Source: Salipiger sp. H15 (GTDB taxonomy: Bacteria > Pseudomonadota > Alphaproteobacteria > Rhodobacterales > Rhodobacteraceae). From it: a DNA stretch of 64,000 bases. Shown piece after piece: positions 20,940-29,983 of this stretch; the first letter of the stretch is position 1; each line of letters starts with the position of its first letter. The translations under genes and the position numbers were made by a program. The notes beneath the pieces are model-generated. The model was not told where the DNA came from. It did no database searches and worked only from the letters and a program-made list of their open reading frames with translations. The stretch covers positions 1,212,501 to 1,276,500 of the forward strand of contig NZ_CP123384.1 of the NCBI RefSeq assembly GCF_040409955.1. Reading direction: 5' to 3'.

Positions 20940-21056
20940 ATGTCATTGATGAACGCCATGCACCTGGTCCTGATCGCAACGCTGCTCTGGGGGCTGCTGA
21001 TGAGCCTGCCCCAGGCCGAGGCGCAGGAGATCACCCTGAACCTGCCGAAGCCCTGA
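20940..21056 (+). CDS. 38-residue exported or membrane peptide
   Basis: A short ORF with a strong ribosome site (GTGGAGGAG, 5 bp before the ATG). The product has one hydrophobic stretch (LVLIATLLWGLLMSL, residues 9-23), then PQAEAQE, which looks like a signal-peptidase I site (AEA-Q), and a tail EITLNLPKP. It would be either a cleaved peptide of about 10 residues or a single-span membrane peptide. I know no family. It stands alone, divergent from leuC and 127 bp before mscS. Good GC third positions (ctg, atc, gcc) support coding. Confidence 0.55.
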   Translation: MSLMNAMHLVLIATLLWGLLMSLPQAEAQEITLNLPKP

Positions 21057-21183
21057 TCCGGGGCACCGCCCGGGCCCGGGGCCCCGCGAACGGGGCTCCG
21101 CCGCGACCGAGCCTTGGGGATCAGGGCCTTGAGCCGGAACGGGCGTGGTGCCACGCTGGCGGGGTGAGGAGCCCCGCGCACGC

Positions 21184-22566
21184 ATGAACCCCGAGACCGA
21201 CCTTCCCGACCCGGACCGGACGCCCTTCGAGGCGCTGAAGGAGACCGGGCTCACCCTGCTCGGGCAGGTCGACACCTTCCTTGCCATCGTGCTGCGGCCC
21301 TGGATGTTCTACCAGTTGGGGATCGCGCTGGCGCTGTTCGGCGCGGCGCACCTGCTGCGCGCGCTCCTGGGGCCAAGGCTCTACGAGTGGATGCGGGCGC
21401 GCGAGGGCTGGCCGAAATGGCGGATGCGCGTGCTGATCGTGCTGCACCGGCGGCTGCGGATGATCATCTTCGTCACGCTGATCTGGGTCGTCATCGCGGC
21501 GATGCACCAGATCACCTGGCCGTCGCGCACCTACCTGCTGGAGATCATCGCGCAGCTTTCGACCGCCTGGCTGCTGATCGCGCTGATCACCCGGCTGATC
21601 GGCAACCCGGCGCTGCGCTCGCTGGTGCGCTACGGGGCCTGGGGCTACGTCACCATGTGGATCCTCGGGCTGACCGACGAGGCGCAGGCGCTGCTGGAAA
21701 GCGCCGCGGTCAGCTTCGGCGAGTCCAAGCTCTCGCTCTGGCTCATCCTTCAGGCAGTGGTGATCCTCGTCGCGCTGATCGCGCTGGCGCGGTTCCTCGC
21801 CACGGCGGGGGCGGCGAGCATCCGCAGGAACGAGGGGATCAGCCCCTCGATGCAGGTGCTGGCGGTGAAGTTCCTGCAGGTGGCGCTCTACGGCGCGGCC
21901 TTCTTCCTGGCGCTGAAGCTGGCGGGGGTGGATCTCACCGGGCTCGCGGTGCTCTCGGGGGCGATCGGCGTCGGGCTCGGCTTCGGCTTGCAGAAGGTGG
22001 TGTCGAACCTCGTGTCGGGGATCATCATCCTGCTCGACAAGTCGATCAAGCCGGGCGACGTGATCTCGATCGGCGAGACCTTCGGCTGGATCAACGCGCT
22101 GGGCGCGCGCTACGTGTCGATCACCACGCGCGACGGCAAGGAATACCTCATCCCGAACGAGGACATGATCACCGGACAGGTGGTCAACTGGTCGCATTCG
22201 AACGAGCTGGTGCGCGTCGACATCACCTTCGGCACCTCCTACGGCGACGACCCGCACCTCGTGCGCGAGGTGGCGATCAAGGCGGCGCAGGGCGTCGGAA
22301 GGGTGCTGAGCAGCCGTCCGCCGGTCTGCCACATCACCGGCTTCGGCGACTCGGGCGTCGACTACATCCTGCGGTTCTGGATCATCGACCCGTCGCAGGG
22401 GCTGACCAACATCCGCGGCAACGTCTTCCTCGCGCTCTGGGATGCGTTCAAGGCGAACGGCATCTCGATCCCCTTCCCGCAGCGCGAGGTGCGGATGCTG
22501 GGCGGGAGCCGCGGCGGGGAGGCGGCCGGGGAGGGCGAAGGCGAGGTGACGGAACGTCCCGGCTGA
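21184..22566 (+). CDS. Mechanosensitive ion channel (MscS family)
   Basis: 460 residues. The C-terminal half is the MscS core: a pore helix with alternating Gly/Ala (LSGAIGVGLGFGLQKVVSNL, near residues 255-275), the beta domain beginning IKPGDVISIGETFGWI, and the alpha/beta cage (RVDITFGTSYGDDPHLV). Four extra membrane helices and a basic linker (WRMRVLIVLHRRLRM) precede it, so it belongs to the larger MscS-like group. Role: release of solutes on hypo-osmotic shock at the inner membrane. Start ATG 21184 (MNPETDLPD) follows GAGGAG; the open frame back to 21145 is not used. Confidence 0.92.
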   Translation: MNPETDLPDPDRTPFEALKETGLTLLGQVDTFLAIVLRPWMFYQLGIALALFGAAHLLRALLGPRLYEWMRAREGWPKWRMRVLIVLHRRLRMIIFVTLIWVVIAAMHQITWPSRTYLLEIIAQLSTAWLLIALITRLIGNPALRSLVRYGAWGYVTMWILGLTDEAQALLESAAVSFGESKLSLWLILQAVVILVALIALARFLATAGAASIRRNEGISPSMQVLAVKFLQVALYGAAFFLALKLAGVDLTGLAVLSGAIGVGLGFGLQKVVSNLVSGIIILLDKSIKPGDVISIGETFGWINALGARYVSITTRDGKEYLIPNEDMITGQVVNWSHSNELVRVDITFGTSYGDDPHLVREVAIKAAQGVGRVLSSRPPVCHITGFGDSGVDYILRFWIIDPSQGLTNIRGNVFLALWDAFKANGISIPFPQREVRMLGGSRGGEAAGEGEGEVTERPG

Positions 22567-22631
22567 CAGCGCCGCTGCGCTGCGGCATGGTCCGCGCGAC
22601 CTGCGAGACGCAACGGAAAGGGAGATCCGTC

Positions 22632-23822
22632 ATGGCCATCGAAGCTTCGGAAGAAATCGTCATCCTCGGCGGCGCGCGCACCGCCATCGGCACCTTTGGC
22701 GGGTCGCTGAAATCGGTGCCGCCGATCGAGCTCGGCACCGTGGCGGCCAAGGCGGCGCTGGAGCGCGCCGGGGTCGAGGGCGGGCAGATCGGCCATGTCG
22801 TCTTTGGCCACGTGCTGAACACCGAGCCGCGCGACATGTACCTGTCGCGCGTCGCCGCGATGCAGGCGGGCATTCCCGACACCACCCCGGCGATGAACGT
22901 GAACCGGCTCTGCGGCTCGGGCGCGCAGGCGATCGTCTCGGGCGTGCAGGCGCTGATGCTGGGCGATGCCGACTTCGCGCTGGTCGGCGGCGCCGAGAGC
23001 ATGAGCCGCGCGCCCTACATCGTGCCGGACCAGCGCTGGGGCGCGAAGATGGGCGACATCCGCACCGTCGACATGATGCTGGGCGCGCTCAGCTGCCCCT
23101 TCGGCACCGGCCACATGGGCATCACCGCCGAGAACGTCGCCAAGGAGCACGACATCCCGCGCGAGGCGCAGGACGCCTTCGCGCTGGAAAGCCAGCAGCG
23201 CGCGGCGCGGGCCATCGAGGCGGGTCTCTTCAAGGAGCAGATCGTGCCGGTCGAGATCGCCTCGCGCCGTGACACGGTGATCTTCGACACCGACGAGCAT
23301 CCCAAGGCCACCACCGCCGAGGCGCTGGCGGGGCTGCGCCCGGCCTTCGACCGCGCCGGCTCGGTCACCGCGGGCAATGCCTCGGGGCTCAACGACGGCG
23401 CCGCGGCGCTGGTGCTGGCGCGCGGCGCGGCCGCTGCGGCGGCGGGGCTGACGCCGCGGGCGCGGGTGCTGGGCTACGCCCATGCCGGGGTGCGCCCCGA
23501 GGTCATGGGCATCGGCCCGGTGCCGGCGGTGCAGAACCTGCTCGCGCGCACCGGCCTGTCGCTTGCCGATTTCGACGTGATCGAGAGCAACGAGGCCTTT
23601 GCCGCGCAGGCGCTGGCGGTGAACAAGGGGCTGGGGCTCGACCCGGCGAAGGTCAACCCGAACGGCGGCGCCATCGCGCTTGGCCACCCGATCGGCGCGA
23701 CCGGCGCGATCCTCGCGGTCAAGGCGCTCTACGAGCTGGAGCGGACCGGCGGGAAAAAGGCGCTGATCACCATGTGCATCGGCGGCGGACAGGGCATCGC
23801 GCTGGCCATCGAGCGGGTCTGA
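22632..23822 (+). CDS. Acetyl-CoA acetyltransferase / thiolase
   Basis: 396 residues, full-length thiolase II. Catalytic residues: nucleophilic Cys94 in NRLCGSGAQAI, His352 in GGAIALGHPIGATG, and Cys382 in MCIGGGQG. It condenses or cleaves acyl-CoA and acetyl-CoA (acetoacetyl-CoA or 3-oxoacyl-CoA; AtoB, BktB or PhaA type). The ribosome site is AAGGGAG upstream of ATG 22632, 65 bp after mscS. No reductase or polyhydroxyalkanoate genes are adjacent, so degradative and synthetic roles cannot be separated. It may act with scoAB. Confidence 0.93.
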   Translation: MAIEASEEIVILGGARTAIGTFGGSLKSVPPIELGTVAAKAALERAGVEGGQIGHVVFGHVLNTEPRDMYLSRVAAMQAGIPDTTPAMNVNRLCGSGAQAIVSGVQALMLGDADFALVGGAESMSRAPYIVPDQRWGAKMGDIRTVDMMLGALSCPFGTGHMGITAENVAKEHDIPREAQDAFALESQQRAARAIEAGLFKEQIVPVEIASRRDTVIFDTDEHPKATTAEALAGLRPAFDRAGSVTAGNASGLNDGAAALVLARGAAAAAAGLTPRARVLGYAHAGVRPEVMGIGPVPAVQNLLARTGLSLADFDVIESNEAFAAQALAVNKGLGLDPAKVNPNGGAIALGHPIGATGAILAVKALYELERTGGKKALITMCIGGGQGIALAIERV

Positions 23823-23843
23823 GCGGAGCGGAACAGCGCGGCA

Positions 23844-23948
23844 CGTGAAGGGGCGAGGGGCGCTGCCCCGCGCGCCGGAGGCGCGGCAGGTGAAAAGGCG
23901 AGGGGCTCTGCCCCTCGCGCTCCCCGGCGTATTTGGAAAGAGAAGAAG
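23844..23948. repeat. Intergenic repeat element after the thiolase gene
   Basis: Two hairpin units (GGGGCGCTGCCCCGCGCGCC near 23856 and GAGGGGCTCTGCCCCTCGCG near 23900) followed by CCCCGGC and the core GTATTTGGAAAGAGAAGAAG. The same hairpin-plus-core layout occurs at 18.2, 29.9 and 35.8 kb. Confidence 0.75.
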
Positions 23949-23971
23949 GGGCGGGGTTCTTCGGGCGCGGC

Positions 23972-24026
23972 GCGTTTCGGGGGTGCGGCGCGTCTTGCGT
24001 TTCGGGGGCGGGCGTTTCGGGGGCGG
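23972..24026. repeat. Three GCGTTTCGGGGG repeats
   Basis: GCGTTTCGGGGG occurs at about 23972, 23998 and 24012, giving closely spaced G5 runs just beyond the 3' end of the minus-strand gene at 24036. The plus strand could form a G-quadruplex. Confidence 0.6.
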
Positions 24027-24035
24027 GCGGCGTGG

Positions 24036-24590
24036 TCAGAGTTCGACGCGTTTCCAGAGGCCGGGATAGAGCGTCGGGAAGCCCTGCGGATCGACGGTGA
24101 TCTGGGCATTGTGGCCGGTCTGCGTGGCCTCGTAGCCGATCAGCCCGCCGCGCTCGCGCGTGTAGCTCTGCTCGAGCGGGTCGAGGCGCGGGCCGGGCAG
24201 GCGCAGCCAGGCGGAACAGACGGTGAGGCGGCCGACCTCGGGCAGGCGGCGCAGCGGCACGAGGTTGGTGGCGGGGGTGAAGGCGAAGCTCACGTCGGTG
24301 CAGCCGGCAAGCTCGGGCTGCTCGGTGCCGTTGACCAGCCAGGCGCCGTTCCGGCGGGTGAGCCGGGTGCGGACCTCCTCGCCGCCGGCAGTGCCGGTGA
24401 TGTCGGCGCTGCGCGGCAGCCAGTCGGGCCCGCAGCGCACCACGTAGTCGAGCGCCGCCCAGCCGGTGCCGTCGCGGAACCGGGCGTGGCCGACCAGCAT
24501 GTAGCCGTCCTTGTGGCGGGCGAGGCGGCACTTGTCCTCGCCGTCGCGGTCGAGCGCCCGCCAGTGGATCGTTGCAAGGGTCTCGCTCAT
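24036..24590 (-). CDS. Putative glycolipid-binding protein (DUF1089 / PF06475)
   Basis: 184 residues without a signal peptide or membrane segment. The N-terminal IHWRALDRDGEDKCRL and internal GAWLVNGTEQPELAGCTDVSFAFTPATN are characteristic of the PF06475 putative glycolipid-binding family, whose fold is a lipocalin-like half barrel. Molecular function is unproven. Monocistronic, divergent from the hybrid kinase, with a G-rich repeat at its 3' side. Confidence 0.85.
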   Translation of the reverse strand: MSETLATIHWRALDRDGEDKCRLARHKDGYMLVGHARFRDGTGWAALDYVVRCGPDWLPRSADITGTAGGEEVRTRLTRRNGAWLVNGTEQPELAGCTDVSFAFTPATNLVPLRRLPEVGRLTVCSAWLRLPGPRLDPLEQSYTRERGGLIGYEATQTGHNAQITVDPQGFPTLYPGLWKRVEL

Positions 24591-24770
24591 CAGGGTGCGC
24601 CGCGCCGGGACTCATGCCCGGGACCGGAAGACCCGGTCGGACCGGGGAAAAAACATCGCATGTCCAACTCCTCCCAAAGTCGGCCCTACCATGGTGCCCC
24701 TGCCCTTGCGTAAAGGCAAGCGAGCGTTTTGCATCGGTTTTCTTAAGGCAATCTTCACCTTGCCCCGCCC

Positions 24771-26960
24771 ATGCTGGATCGGTCGCAGAGGGCTTGGAGC
24801 ATGGAGATCGCGGCACGGCTGGCCGAGGAACGGCGCGCACGCCTCGCGGCGGAACGGCTGCTGGAGCTGAAGCAGGCGGAGCTTTTCGCCGCCAACCGCA
24901 AGCTCGGCACCCATGCGCGCCAGCTCAGCCACGAGATCACCGAGACCCGGGCCGAGGTCGCCACGGTGCGCGACGAGAACCTGCGGGTGAAGACCCAGCT
25001 CGGCGCCGCGCACCAGAAGATCGAGCTGGTCGAGGGGCAGCTCTGGACCGCGCTGTCCTGCATGCGCGACGGCTTTGCCACCTTCAACGCCGAGCGCCGG
25101 ATGGAGCTTGCCAACCCGGCCTGGCTGGGGCTCTTCGACGGGCTCGACACGATCCGCCCCGGGGCGGGCTACGCGCATGTGCTCGACATGATGGTCGAGG
25201 AGGGGATCGTCGATCTGCAGGGCGAGCATGGCGACGACTGGCGCGCGCGCATGGCGGCGCGCTGGGAGGCCGACCCGATCCCCACCGAAACCATCCGCAT
25301 CTACACCGGCCAGTTCCTGCAGCTGCAGGACCGGCACCTTCCCGACGGCGGGGTGGTGACGCTGAGCTTCGACATCACCGAGCTGATGCGCATGTGGTCG
25401 GCGCTCGAGGAGCTGCCGGACGGCTTCGTCATCTACGACGCCGAGGACCGGCTGCTGATGTGCAACGAGACCTACCGCGGCATCTACCGCGAGAGCGCCC
25501 CGGCGATCCGCCCCGGTGCCAGTTTCGAGGACATCCTGCGCTTCGGGCTCGAGCGCGGCCAGTACCGCGAGGCCGCCGGGCGCGAGGAGGACTGGCTGGC
25601 CGAGCGGCTGGCGGCGCATCGCAGCACCGGGCGCGAACTCGAGCAGCAGCTCGGCGACGGGCGCTGGCTGCGGGTCTACGAGCGGCCGCTGTCGGATGGC
25701 GGCCGGGTCGGGCTGCGCATCGACATCTCGGAGGCGAAGCGCATCCAGCAGGAGCTCGAGGAGGCGCGGCAGCGGGCCGAGATCGCCAGCCACGCGAAAT
25801 CCTCCTTCCTCGCCAACATGAGCCACGAGATCCGCACGCCGATGAACGGTGTGGTGGGCATGGCCGAGCTGCTGATGGACGGCCCGCTCAGCGAGGCGCA
25901 GCGGCTCTGCGCCGAGACCATCCGCAGCTCGGGCGAGGCCCTGCTGCTGATCATCAACGACATCCTCGACTACTCGAAGATCGAGGCGGGGCGGATGGTG
26001 ATCGCCGCCGAACCCTTCGACCTTGGCCGGGCGATCGACGAGGTGGCGCGGCTGCTGCTGCCGGCGGCGCAGGGCAAGGGCGTGGCACTCAAGGTGGACT
26101 ACCCGGCGGAGCTGCCGCGCGGCTTCGTGGGTGACGGCGGGCGGATCCGGCAGATCCTCACCAACCTTGCCGGCAACGCGGTGAAGTTCACCGCCGAGGG
26201 CGAGGTGGGCATCGCCGTCTCGGGGCGGATCGAGGGCGAGATGGCGGGGCTGGAGATCCGCGTCTCGGACACCGGCATCGGCATCGCGCCGGACAAGCTC
26301 GAGCATATCTTCGGCGAGTTCAACCAGGTGGAGGACGCGCGCAACCGGACCTTCGAGGGCACCGGGCTCGGGCTGGCGATCAGCCGGCGGCTGGTGGCGA
26401 TGATGGGGGGCGAGATCTGGGTCGAGTCCGAGGTCGGCAAGGGCGCGCTCTTCGGCCTGCGCCTGCCGCTGCCGCTGGGCGATGGTGCGGGCCTGCGCGG
26501 GGAGGCGGCGGCGGTGGCCGCGCCCTCGGCGCTGCCGCCGCTCGACGTGCTGCTGGCCGAGGACAACCGCACCAACCAGCTGGTGTTCCGCAAGATGGCC
26601 GAGGCGCTGGGGCGCGAGCTGGCGTTGCGCTTCGCCAGCGACGGGGCCGAGGCGGTGGGCGCCTTCGAGGCGCGGCGGCCGGATCTGGTGTTCATGGACA
26701 TCTCGATGCCGGGGATGGACGGCAAGGAGGCGACGCAGCGCATCCGCGCGATGGAGGGGGAGGGGCCGCATGTGCCGATCATCGCGGTGACCGCCCATGC
26801 GATGAGCGGCGACCGCGAGGCGCTGCTGGCGGCGGGGCTCGACGATTACCTCACCAAGCCGCTGCGCAAGGCCGAGCTGGCGCGGCTGATCGAGCGCTGG
26901 GGCGTGCCCGGCGCGGCCGCCGCCACGCCGGACCTGCCGGATCAGGCGGCGTTGGAATAG
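24771..26960 (+). CDS. Soluble hybrid histidine kinase (PAS-PAS-HisKA-HATPase-REC)
   Basis: 729 residues, no membrane segment. Order: N-terminal coiled coil rich in Ala/Glu/Arg (about 10-95), two PAS-type sensor domains (about 95-205 and 205-325; WTALSCMRDGFATFNAERR and ALEELPDGFVIYDAEDR), HisKA with phospho-acceptor His352 in SHEIRTPMNGVVG, HATPase with N, G1 and G2 boxes (NLAGNAVKF, DTGIGIA, GTGLGLAI), and a receiver domain with phospho-acceptor Asp643 (LVFMDISMPGMDG). It senses a cytoplasmic signal and phosphorylates its own receiver; no separate regulator or phosphotransferase is adjacent. The start at 24771 is used, but ATG 24801 is possible. Its 3' end overlaps the convergent yaaA by 19 bp. 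Confidence 0.92.
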   Translation: MLDRSQRAWSMEIAARLAEERRARLAAERLLELKQAELFAANRKLGTHARQLSHEITETRAEVATVRDENLRVKTQLGAAHQKIELVEGQLWTALSCMRDGFATFNAERRMELANPAWLGLFDGLDTIRPGAGYAHVLDMMVEEGIVDLQGEHGDDWRARMAARWEADPIPTETIRIYTGQFLQLQDRHLPDGGVVTLSFDITELMRMWSALEELPDGFVIYDAEDRLLMCNETYRGIYRESAPAIRPGASFEDILRFGLERGQYREAAGREEDWLAERLAAHRSTGRELEQQLGDGRWLRVYERPLSDGGRVGLRIDISEAKRIQQELEEARQRAEIASHAKSSFLANMSHEIRTPMNGVVGMAELLMDGPLSEAQRLCAETIRSSGEALLLIINDILDYSKIEAGRMVIAAEPFDLGRAIDEVARLLLPAAQGKGVALKVDYPAELPRGFVGDGGRIRQILTNLAGNAVKFTAEGEVGIAVSGRIEGEMAGLEIRVSDTGIGIAPDKLEHIFGEFNQVEDARNRTFEGTGLGLAISRRLVAMMGGEIWVESEVGKGALFGLRLPLPLGDGAGLRGEAAAVAAPSALPPLDVLLAEDNRTNQLVFRKMAEALGRELALRFASDGAEAVGAFEARRPDLVFMDISMPGMDGKEATQRIRAMEGEGPHVPIIAVTAHAMSGDREALLAAGLDDYLTKPLRKAELARLIERWGVPGAAAATPDLPDQAALE

Positions 26961-27718
26961 GGGCGGATGAAGACCGGCTGGTCCGCAGTCGAGCGTTCCT
27001 CGTCATAGGCATAGCCGCCGAGGTCGAAGTCGCGCAGAGCCTCGGGGTCGGTGATGCGGCGGGTGACGATGAACCGCGCCATCGCGCCGCGGGCGCGCTT
27101 GGCATAGAAGCTGACCACCTTGGGCGCGCCATCCTTGTCCTCGAGGAACTGCGGGGTGATCACCCGCAGTTTCAGAGCCCTGGGGCAGACCGCGCCGAAA
27201 TATTCCTGGCTGGCGCAGTTCACCAGAACCTCGGCGCCGACGCTGTCGCCCTGCGCGTTCAGCGCGTTGGACAGCTGCGCGCCCCAGTAGTCGTAGAGCG
27301 ACTTGCCGCGGCTGGTCTTGAGGCGCGAGCCCATCTCCAGCCGGTAGGGCTGGATCGCGTCGCGCGGGCGCAGCACGCCGTAGAGGCCGGAGAGGATCCG
27401 CAGGTGGTCCTGCGCGTAGTCCATTTCCTCGGGGTCGAGCGAGGTGGCGTCGAGCCCCTGGTAGGTGTCGCCGGCGAAGGCCAGCGCGGCGGGGCGCAGC
27501 GCCTCGACCTCGGGGGTTTCGGCATAGTCGCGGAAGCGGTCGTGGTTGAGCTGGGCGAGCGTGTCCGACAGGTGCATCAGCTTCTTCAGGTCACCGGTGG
27601 TCAGGCCGCGCGCGGTCTCGACCAGCCGCAGCGCATCCTCGCCGAAATCCGGCGTGGTCATCTCGGTCTCGCGCGGGGCCCAATCCAGCTTCTTTGCGGG
27701 CGAAATCACCACGAGCAT
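26942..27718 (-). CDS. yaaA: Peroxide stress protein YaaA (DUF328)
   Basis: 258 residues, full-length YaaA/DUF328. The N-terminus MLVVISPAKKLDW is the family signature, followed by AGDTYQGLDA, GLYGVLRPRDAIQPYRLEMG and VVSFYAKRARGAMARFI. In E. coli YaaA lowers free iron under H2O2 stress and binds DNA with a helix-hairpin-helix; a cytoplasmic role is expected here. It lies 42 bp downstream of recQ on the same strand, suggesting joint expression with DNA repair. Its last 19 bp overlap the end of the hybrid kinase gene. Confidence 0.94.
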   Translation of the reverse strand: MLVVISPAKKLDWAPRETEMTTPDFGEDALRLVETARGLTTGDLKKLMHLSDTLAQLNHDRFRDYAETPEVEALRPAALAFAGDTYQGLDATSLDPEEMDYAQDHLRILSGLYGVLRPRDAIQPYRLEMGSRLKTSRGKSLYDYWGAQLSNALNAQGDSVGAEVLVNCASQEYFGAVCPRALKLRVITPQFLEDKDGAPKVVSFYAKRARGAMARFIVTRRITDPEALRDFDLGGYAYDEERSTADQPVFIRPYSNAA

Positions 27719-27760
27719 CCGCGGTCACTCCTCGAACATTTGCAGAACTTCGGGACGGGT

Positions 27761-29818
27761 CTAATCGGCTTCGGCGAGAAGGTCCATGAAGGCCGGGCCG
27801 AACCGGACAAAACGTCGCTCCCCGAGGATACGCTCGAGGTCCTCGGGCGCGGGATCGCGCAGCCCGGCGATCTTCGCCAGCAGCGAGGCCGAGCAGGAGA
27901 GCGGCTTTTCCGTGCCATCCTCGCCGCGGATCAGCTCGGCCTGGGCGCTCATCAGCCGGTCGTAGAGATCGCCGGTGCCCCGCGCCGCGGCGCGCATCCG
28001 CAGCGGGTGCGTCTCTTCCGGGGCGCCGCCGGTGATCACCGAGAGGAACTCGGCGCCGTAGCGTTCGAGCTTCTTGGCGCCGACGCCCGAGATCGCGCCC
28101 ATCTGGTCCAGCGTCTCGGGGCGGCGCTCGGCCATCTCGATCAGCGTGCGGTCGGGGAAGATCATGTAGGCGGGCAGCGCGGCGGCCTCGGCCAGCGCGC
28201 GGCGCTTGGCCTTGAGCGCGGACATCAGCGGCGCGTCCTCCTCCGAGACCAGCGTCTTGACCTGCGGGCGGCGCTGGGCGGCCTTGTCGATCACGTCGCG
28301 GCGCAGCGAGATGCTCTCCTCGCCGCGCAGGATCGGGCGCGCGGCCTCGGTCATCACCAGCGCGCCGTGGCGCTCGGGGTCGGGGCGGACGAGATCGCGG
28401 CCCATCATCTGCCGGAACACCGCCTGCCACTGGCCCTTCGTGAGATCGCGGCCGACGCCGAAGGTCGGCAGCCCGTCGTGGCCGCGCTGGCGCACCTTGT
28501 CGGTGTCATTGCCGAGCAGGATGTCGATGAGGTGCCCGGCGCCGAAATTCTCGCCGGTGCGCAGCGCGGCGGAGAGCGCCTTGCGCACCGCCTCGGTGCC
28601 GTCGAAGACCTGCGGGGGGCTGTCGCAGAGATCGCAGTTGCCGCAGGGCTCGGCCGCTTCGCCGAAGTAGCGCAGCAGCGTCTGGCGGCGGCATTCCAGC
28701 GCCTCGGCGAGGCCCAAGAGCGCGTTGAGCCGGCCATGGTCGGCGATGCGGCGCTCGGGCGGGGCCATGCCCTCGTCGATCTGCGAGCGGCGCAGGCGGA
28801 TGTCGTCGGCGCCGTAGAGGGTCAGCGTCTCGGCCGGGGCACCGTCACGCCCGGCGCGGCCGATCTCCTGGTAATAGGCCTCGATGCTCTTCGGCAGGTC
28901 GGCATGGGCAACCCAGCGGATGTCGGGCTTGTCGACCCCCATGCCGAAGGCGACGGTGGCGCAGACGATCAGCCCGTCCTCGGTGGCGAAGCGTTCCTCG
29001 ACCTCGCGCCGGGCCTCGGCCTCCATGCCGCCGTGGTAGAAGCAGCTCGGATGCCCCTCTTCGCCGAGCGCCTTGGACAGAGCCTCGGTCTTGGCGCGGG
29101 TGCCGCAGTAGACGATGCCCGAGCGGCCGCGGCGGGCGGCGGCGAAGCGCAGGATCTGCGTGCGGGGACTGTCCTTGGGCGCGAAGGCGAGGTGGATGTT
29201 GGGCCGGTCGAAGCCGCGCAGGAAGGTCTCGGGCTGGGTGCCGTCGAAGAGCCGGGTGACGATCTCGGCCTGGGTCTCCTGGTCGGCGGTGGCGGTGAAG
29301 GCGGCGATCGGCACGCCGAGCGCGCGGCGCAGCTCGCCGATGCGCAGGTAGTCGGGGCGGAAGTCGTGCCCCCACTGGCTGACGCAATGCGCCTCGTCCA
29401 CGGCGATGAGCCCGACCCCGGCCTGCGCCAGCATGCGCTGCGTGCCCGACGAGGCGAGCCGTTCCGGCGCCAGGTAGAGGAGCCGCAGCGAGCCGTCCTC
29501 TAGCCCCTGCCAGACCGCGTCGGTTTCCTCCTGGGTGTTGCCCGAGGTCAGCGCCCCCGCCGTCACCCCGGCCTCGCGCAGACCGCGTACCTGGTCGCGC
29601 ATCAGCGCGATGAGCGGCGAGATGACCACGGTGAGCCCGCCGCGCAGCAGCGCCGGAAGCTGGTAGCAGAGCGACTTGCCGCCGCCCGTGGGCATGATGG
29701 CCAGAACATTGTGCCCCGCCGCCACCGCCTCGACGATCTCTCCCTGCCCGGGGCGGAAGGCGTCGTAGCCGAAAATGTCCTTCAGCAGCGCCTCGGCGGG
29801 CGCGGTGTCGCGTGGCAT
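27761..29818 (-). CDS. recQ: ATP-dependent DNA helicase RecQ
   Basis: 685 residues. 3'-5' helicase for recombination repair. Motif I IMPTGGGKSLCYQLP, motif II DEAHC (VDEAHCVSQWGHDFRPDY), motif VI QEIGRAGRDG, the RQC zinc site (CGNCDLC), winged helix and C-terminal HRDC domain (LPAYMIFPDRTLIEMAERRP) are all present in order, so it is a complete RecQ. The start ATG 29818 gives the usual short leader before DIFGYDAFRPGQ. Transcribed with yaaA downstream. No LexA-like box was found in its upstream region. Confidence 0.97.
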   Translation of the reverse strand: MPRDTAPAEALLKDIFGYDAFRPGQGEIVEAVAAGHNVLAIMPTGGGKSLCYQLPALLRGGLTVVISPLIALMRDQVRGLREAGVTAGALTSGNTQEETDAVWQGLEDGSLRLLYLAPERLASSGTQRMLAQAGVGLIAVDEAHCVSQWGHDFRPDYLRIGELRRALGVPIAAFTATADQETQAEIVTRLFDGTQPETFLRGFDRPNIHLAFAPKDSPRTQILRFAAARRGRSGIVYCGTRAKTEALSKALGEEGHPSCFYHGGMEAEARREVEERFATEDGLIVCATVAFGMGVDKPDIRWVAHADLPKSIEAYYQEIGRAGRDGAPAETLTLYGADDIRLRRSQIDEGMAPPERRIADHGRLNALLGLAEALECRRQTLLRYFGEAAEPCGNCDLCDSPPQVFDGTEAVRKALSAALRTGENFGAGHLIDILLGNDTDKVRQRGHDGLPTFGVGRDLTKGQWQAVFRQMMGRDLVRPDPERHGALVMTEAARPILRGEESISLRRDVIDKAAQRRPQVKTLVSEEDAPLMSALKAKRRALAEAAALPAYMIFPDRTLIEMAERRPETLDQMGAISGVGAKKLERYGAEFLSVITGGAPEETHPLRMRAAARGTGDLYDRLMSAQAELIRGEDGTEKPLSCSASLLAKIAGLRDPAPEDLERILGERRFVRFGPAFMDLLAEAD

Positions 29819-29938
29819 GGGCTGGGGGCCTGATTTTATGGTGACTGCTCTAGGACGCAGACTCTCACACTAAGATTCGGTGAACAAGGCCCCGCGCCCG
29901 CTTCCGACGCGCGGTTCGGCCTGTCGGAGGCCGGATTT

Positions 29939-29960
29939 GCGTATTTGAAAAGAGAGGAAG
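29939..29960 (+). repeat. Core of the dispersed intergenic repeat
   Basis: The 20-mer GTATTTGAAAAGAGAGGAAG (29941-29960) differs by one base from the copy at 35.9 kb. It is preceded by a GGCCTGTCGGAGGCC hairpin and lies between arfB and recQ. Confidence 0.7.
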
Positions 29961-29983
29961 CAGGAGGCGGCGCCCCGTTGCGG

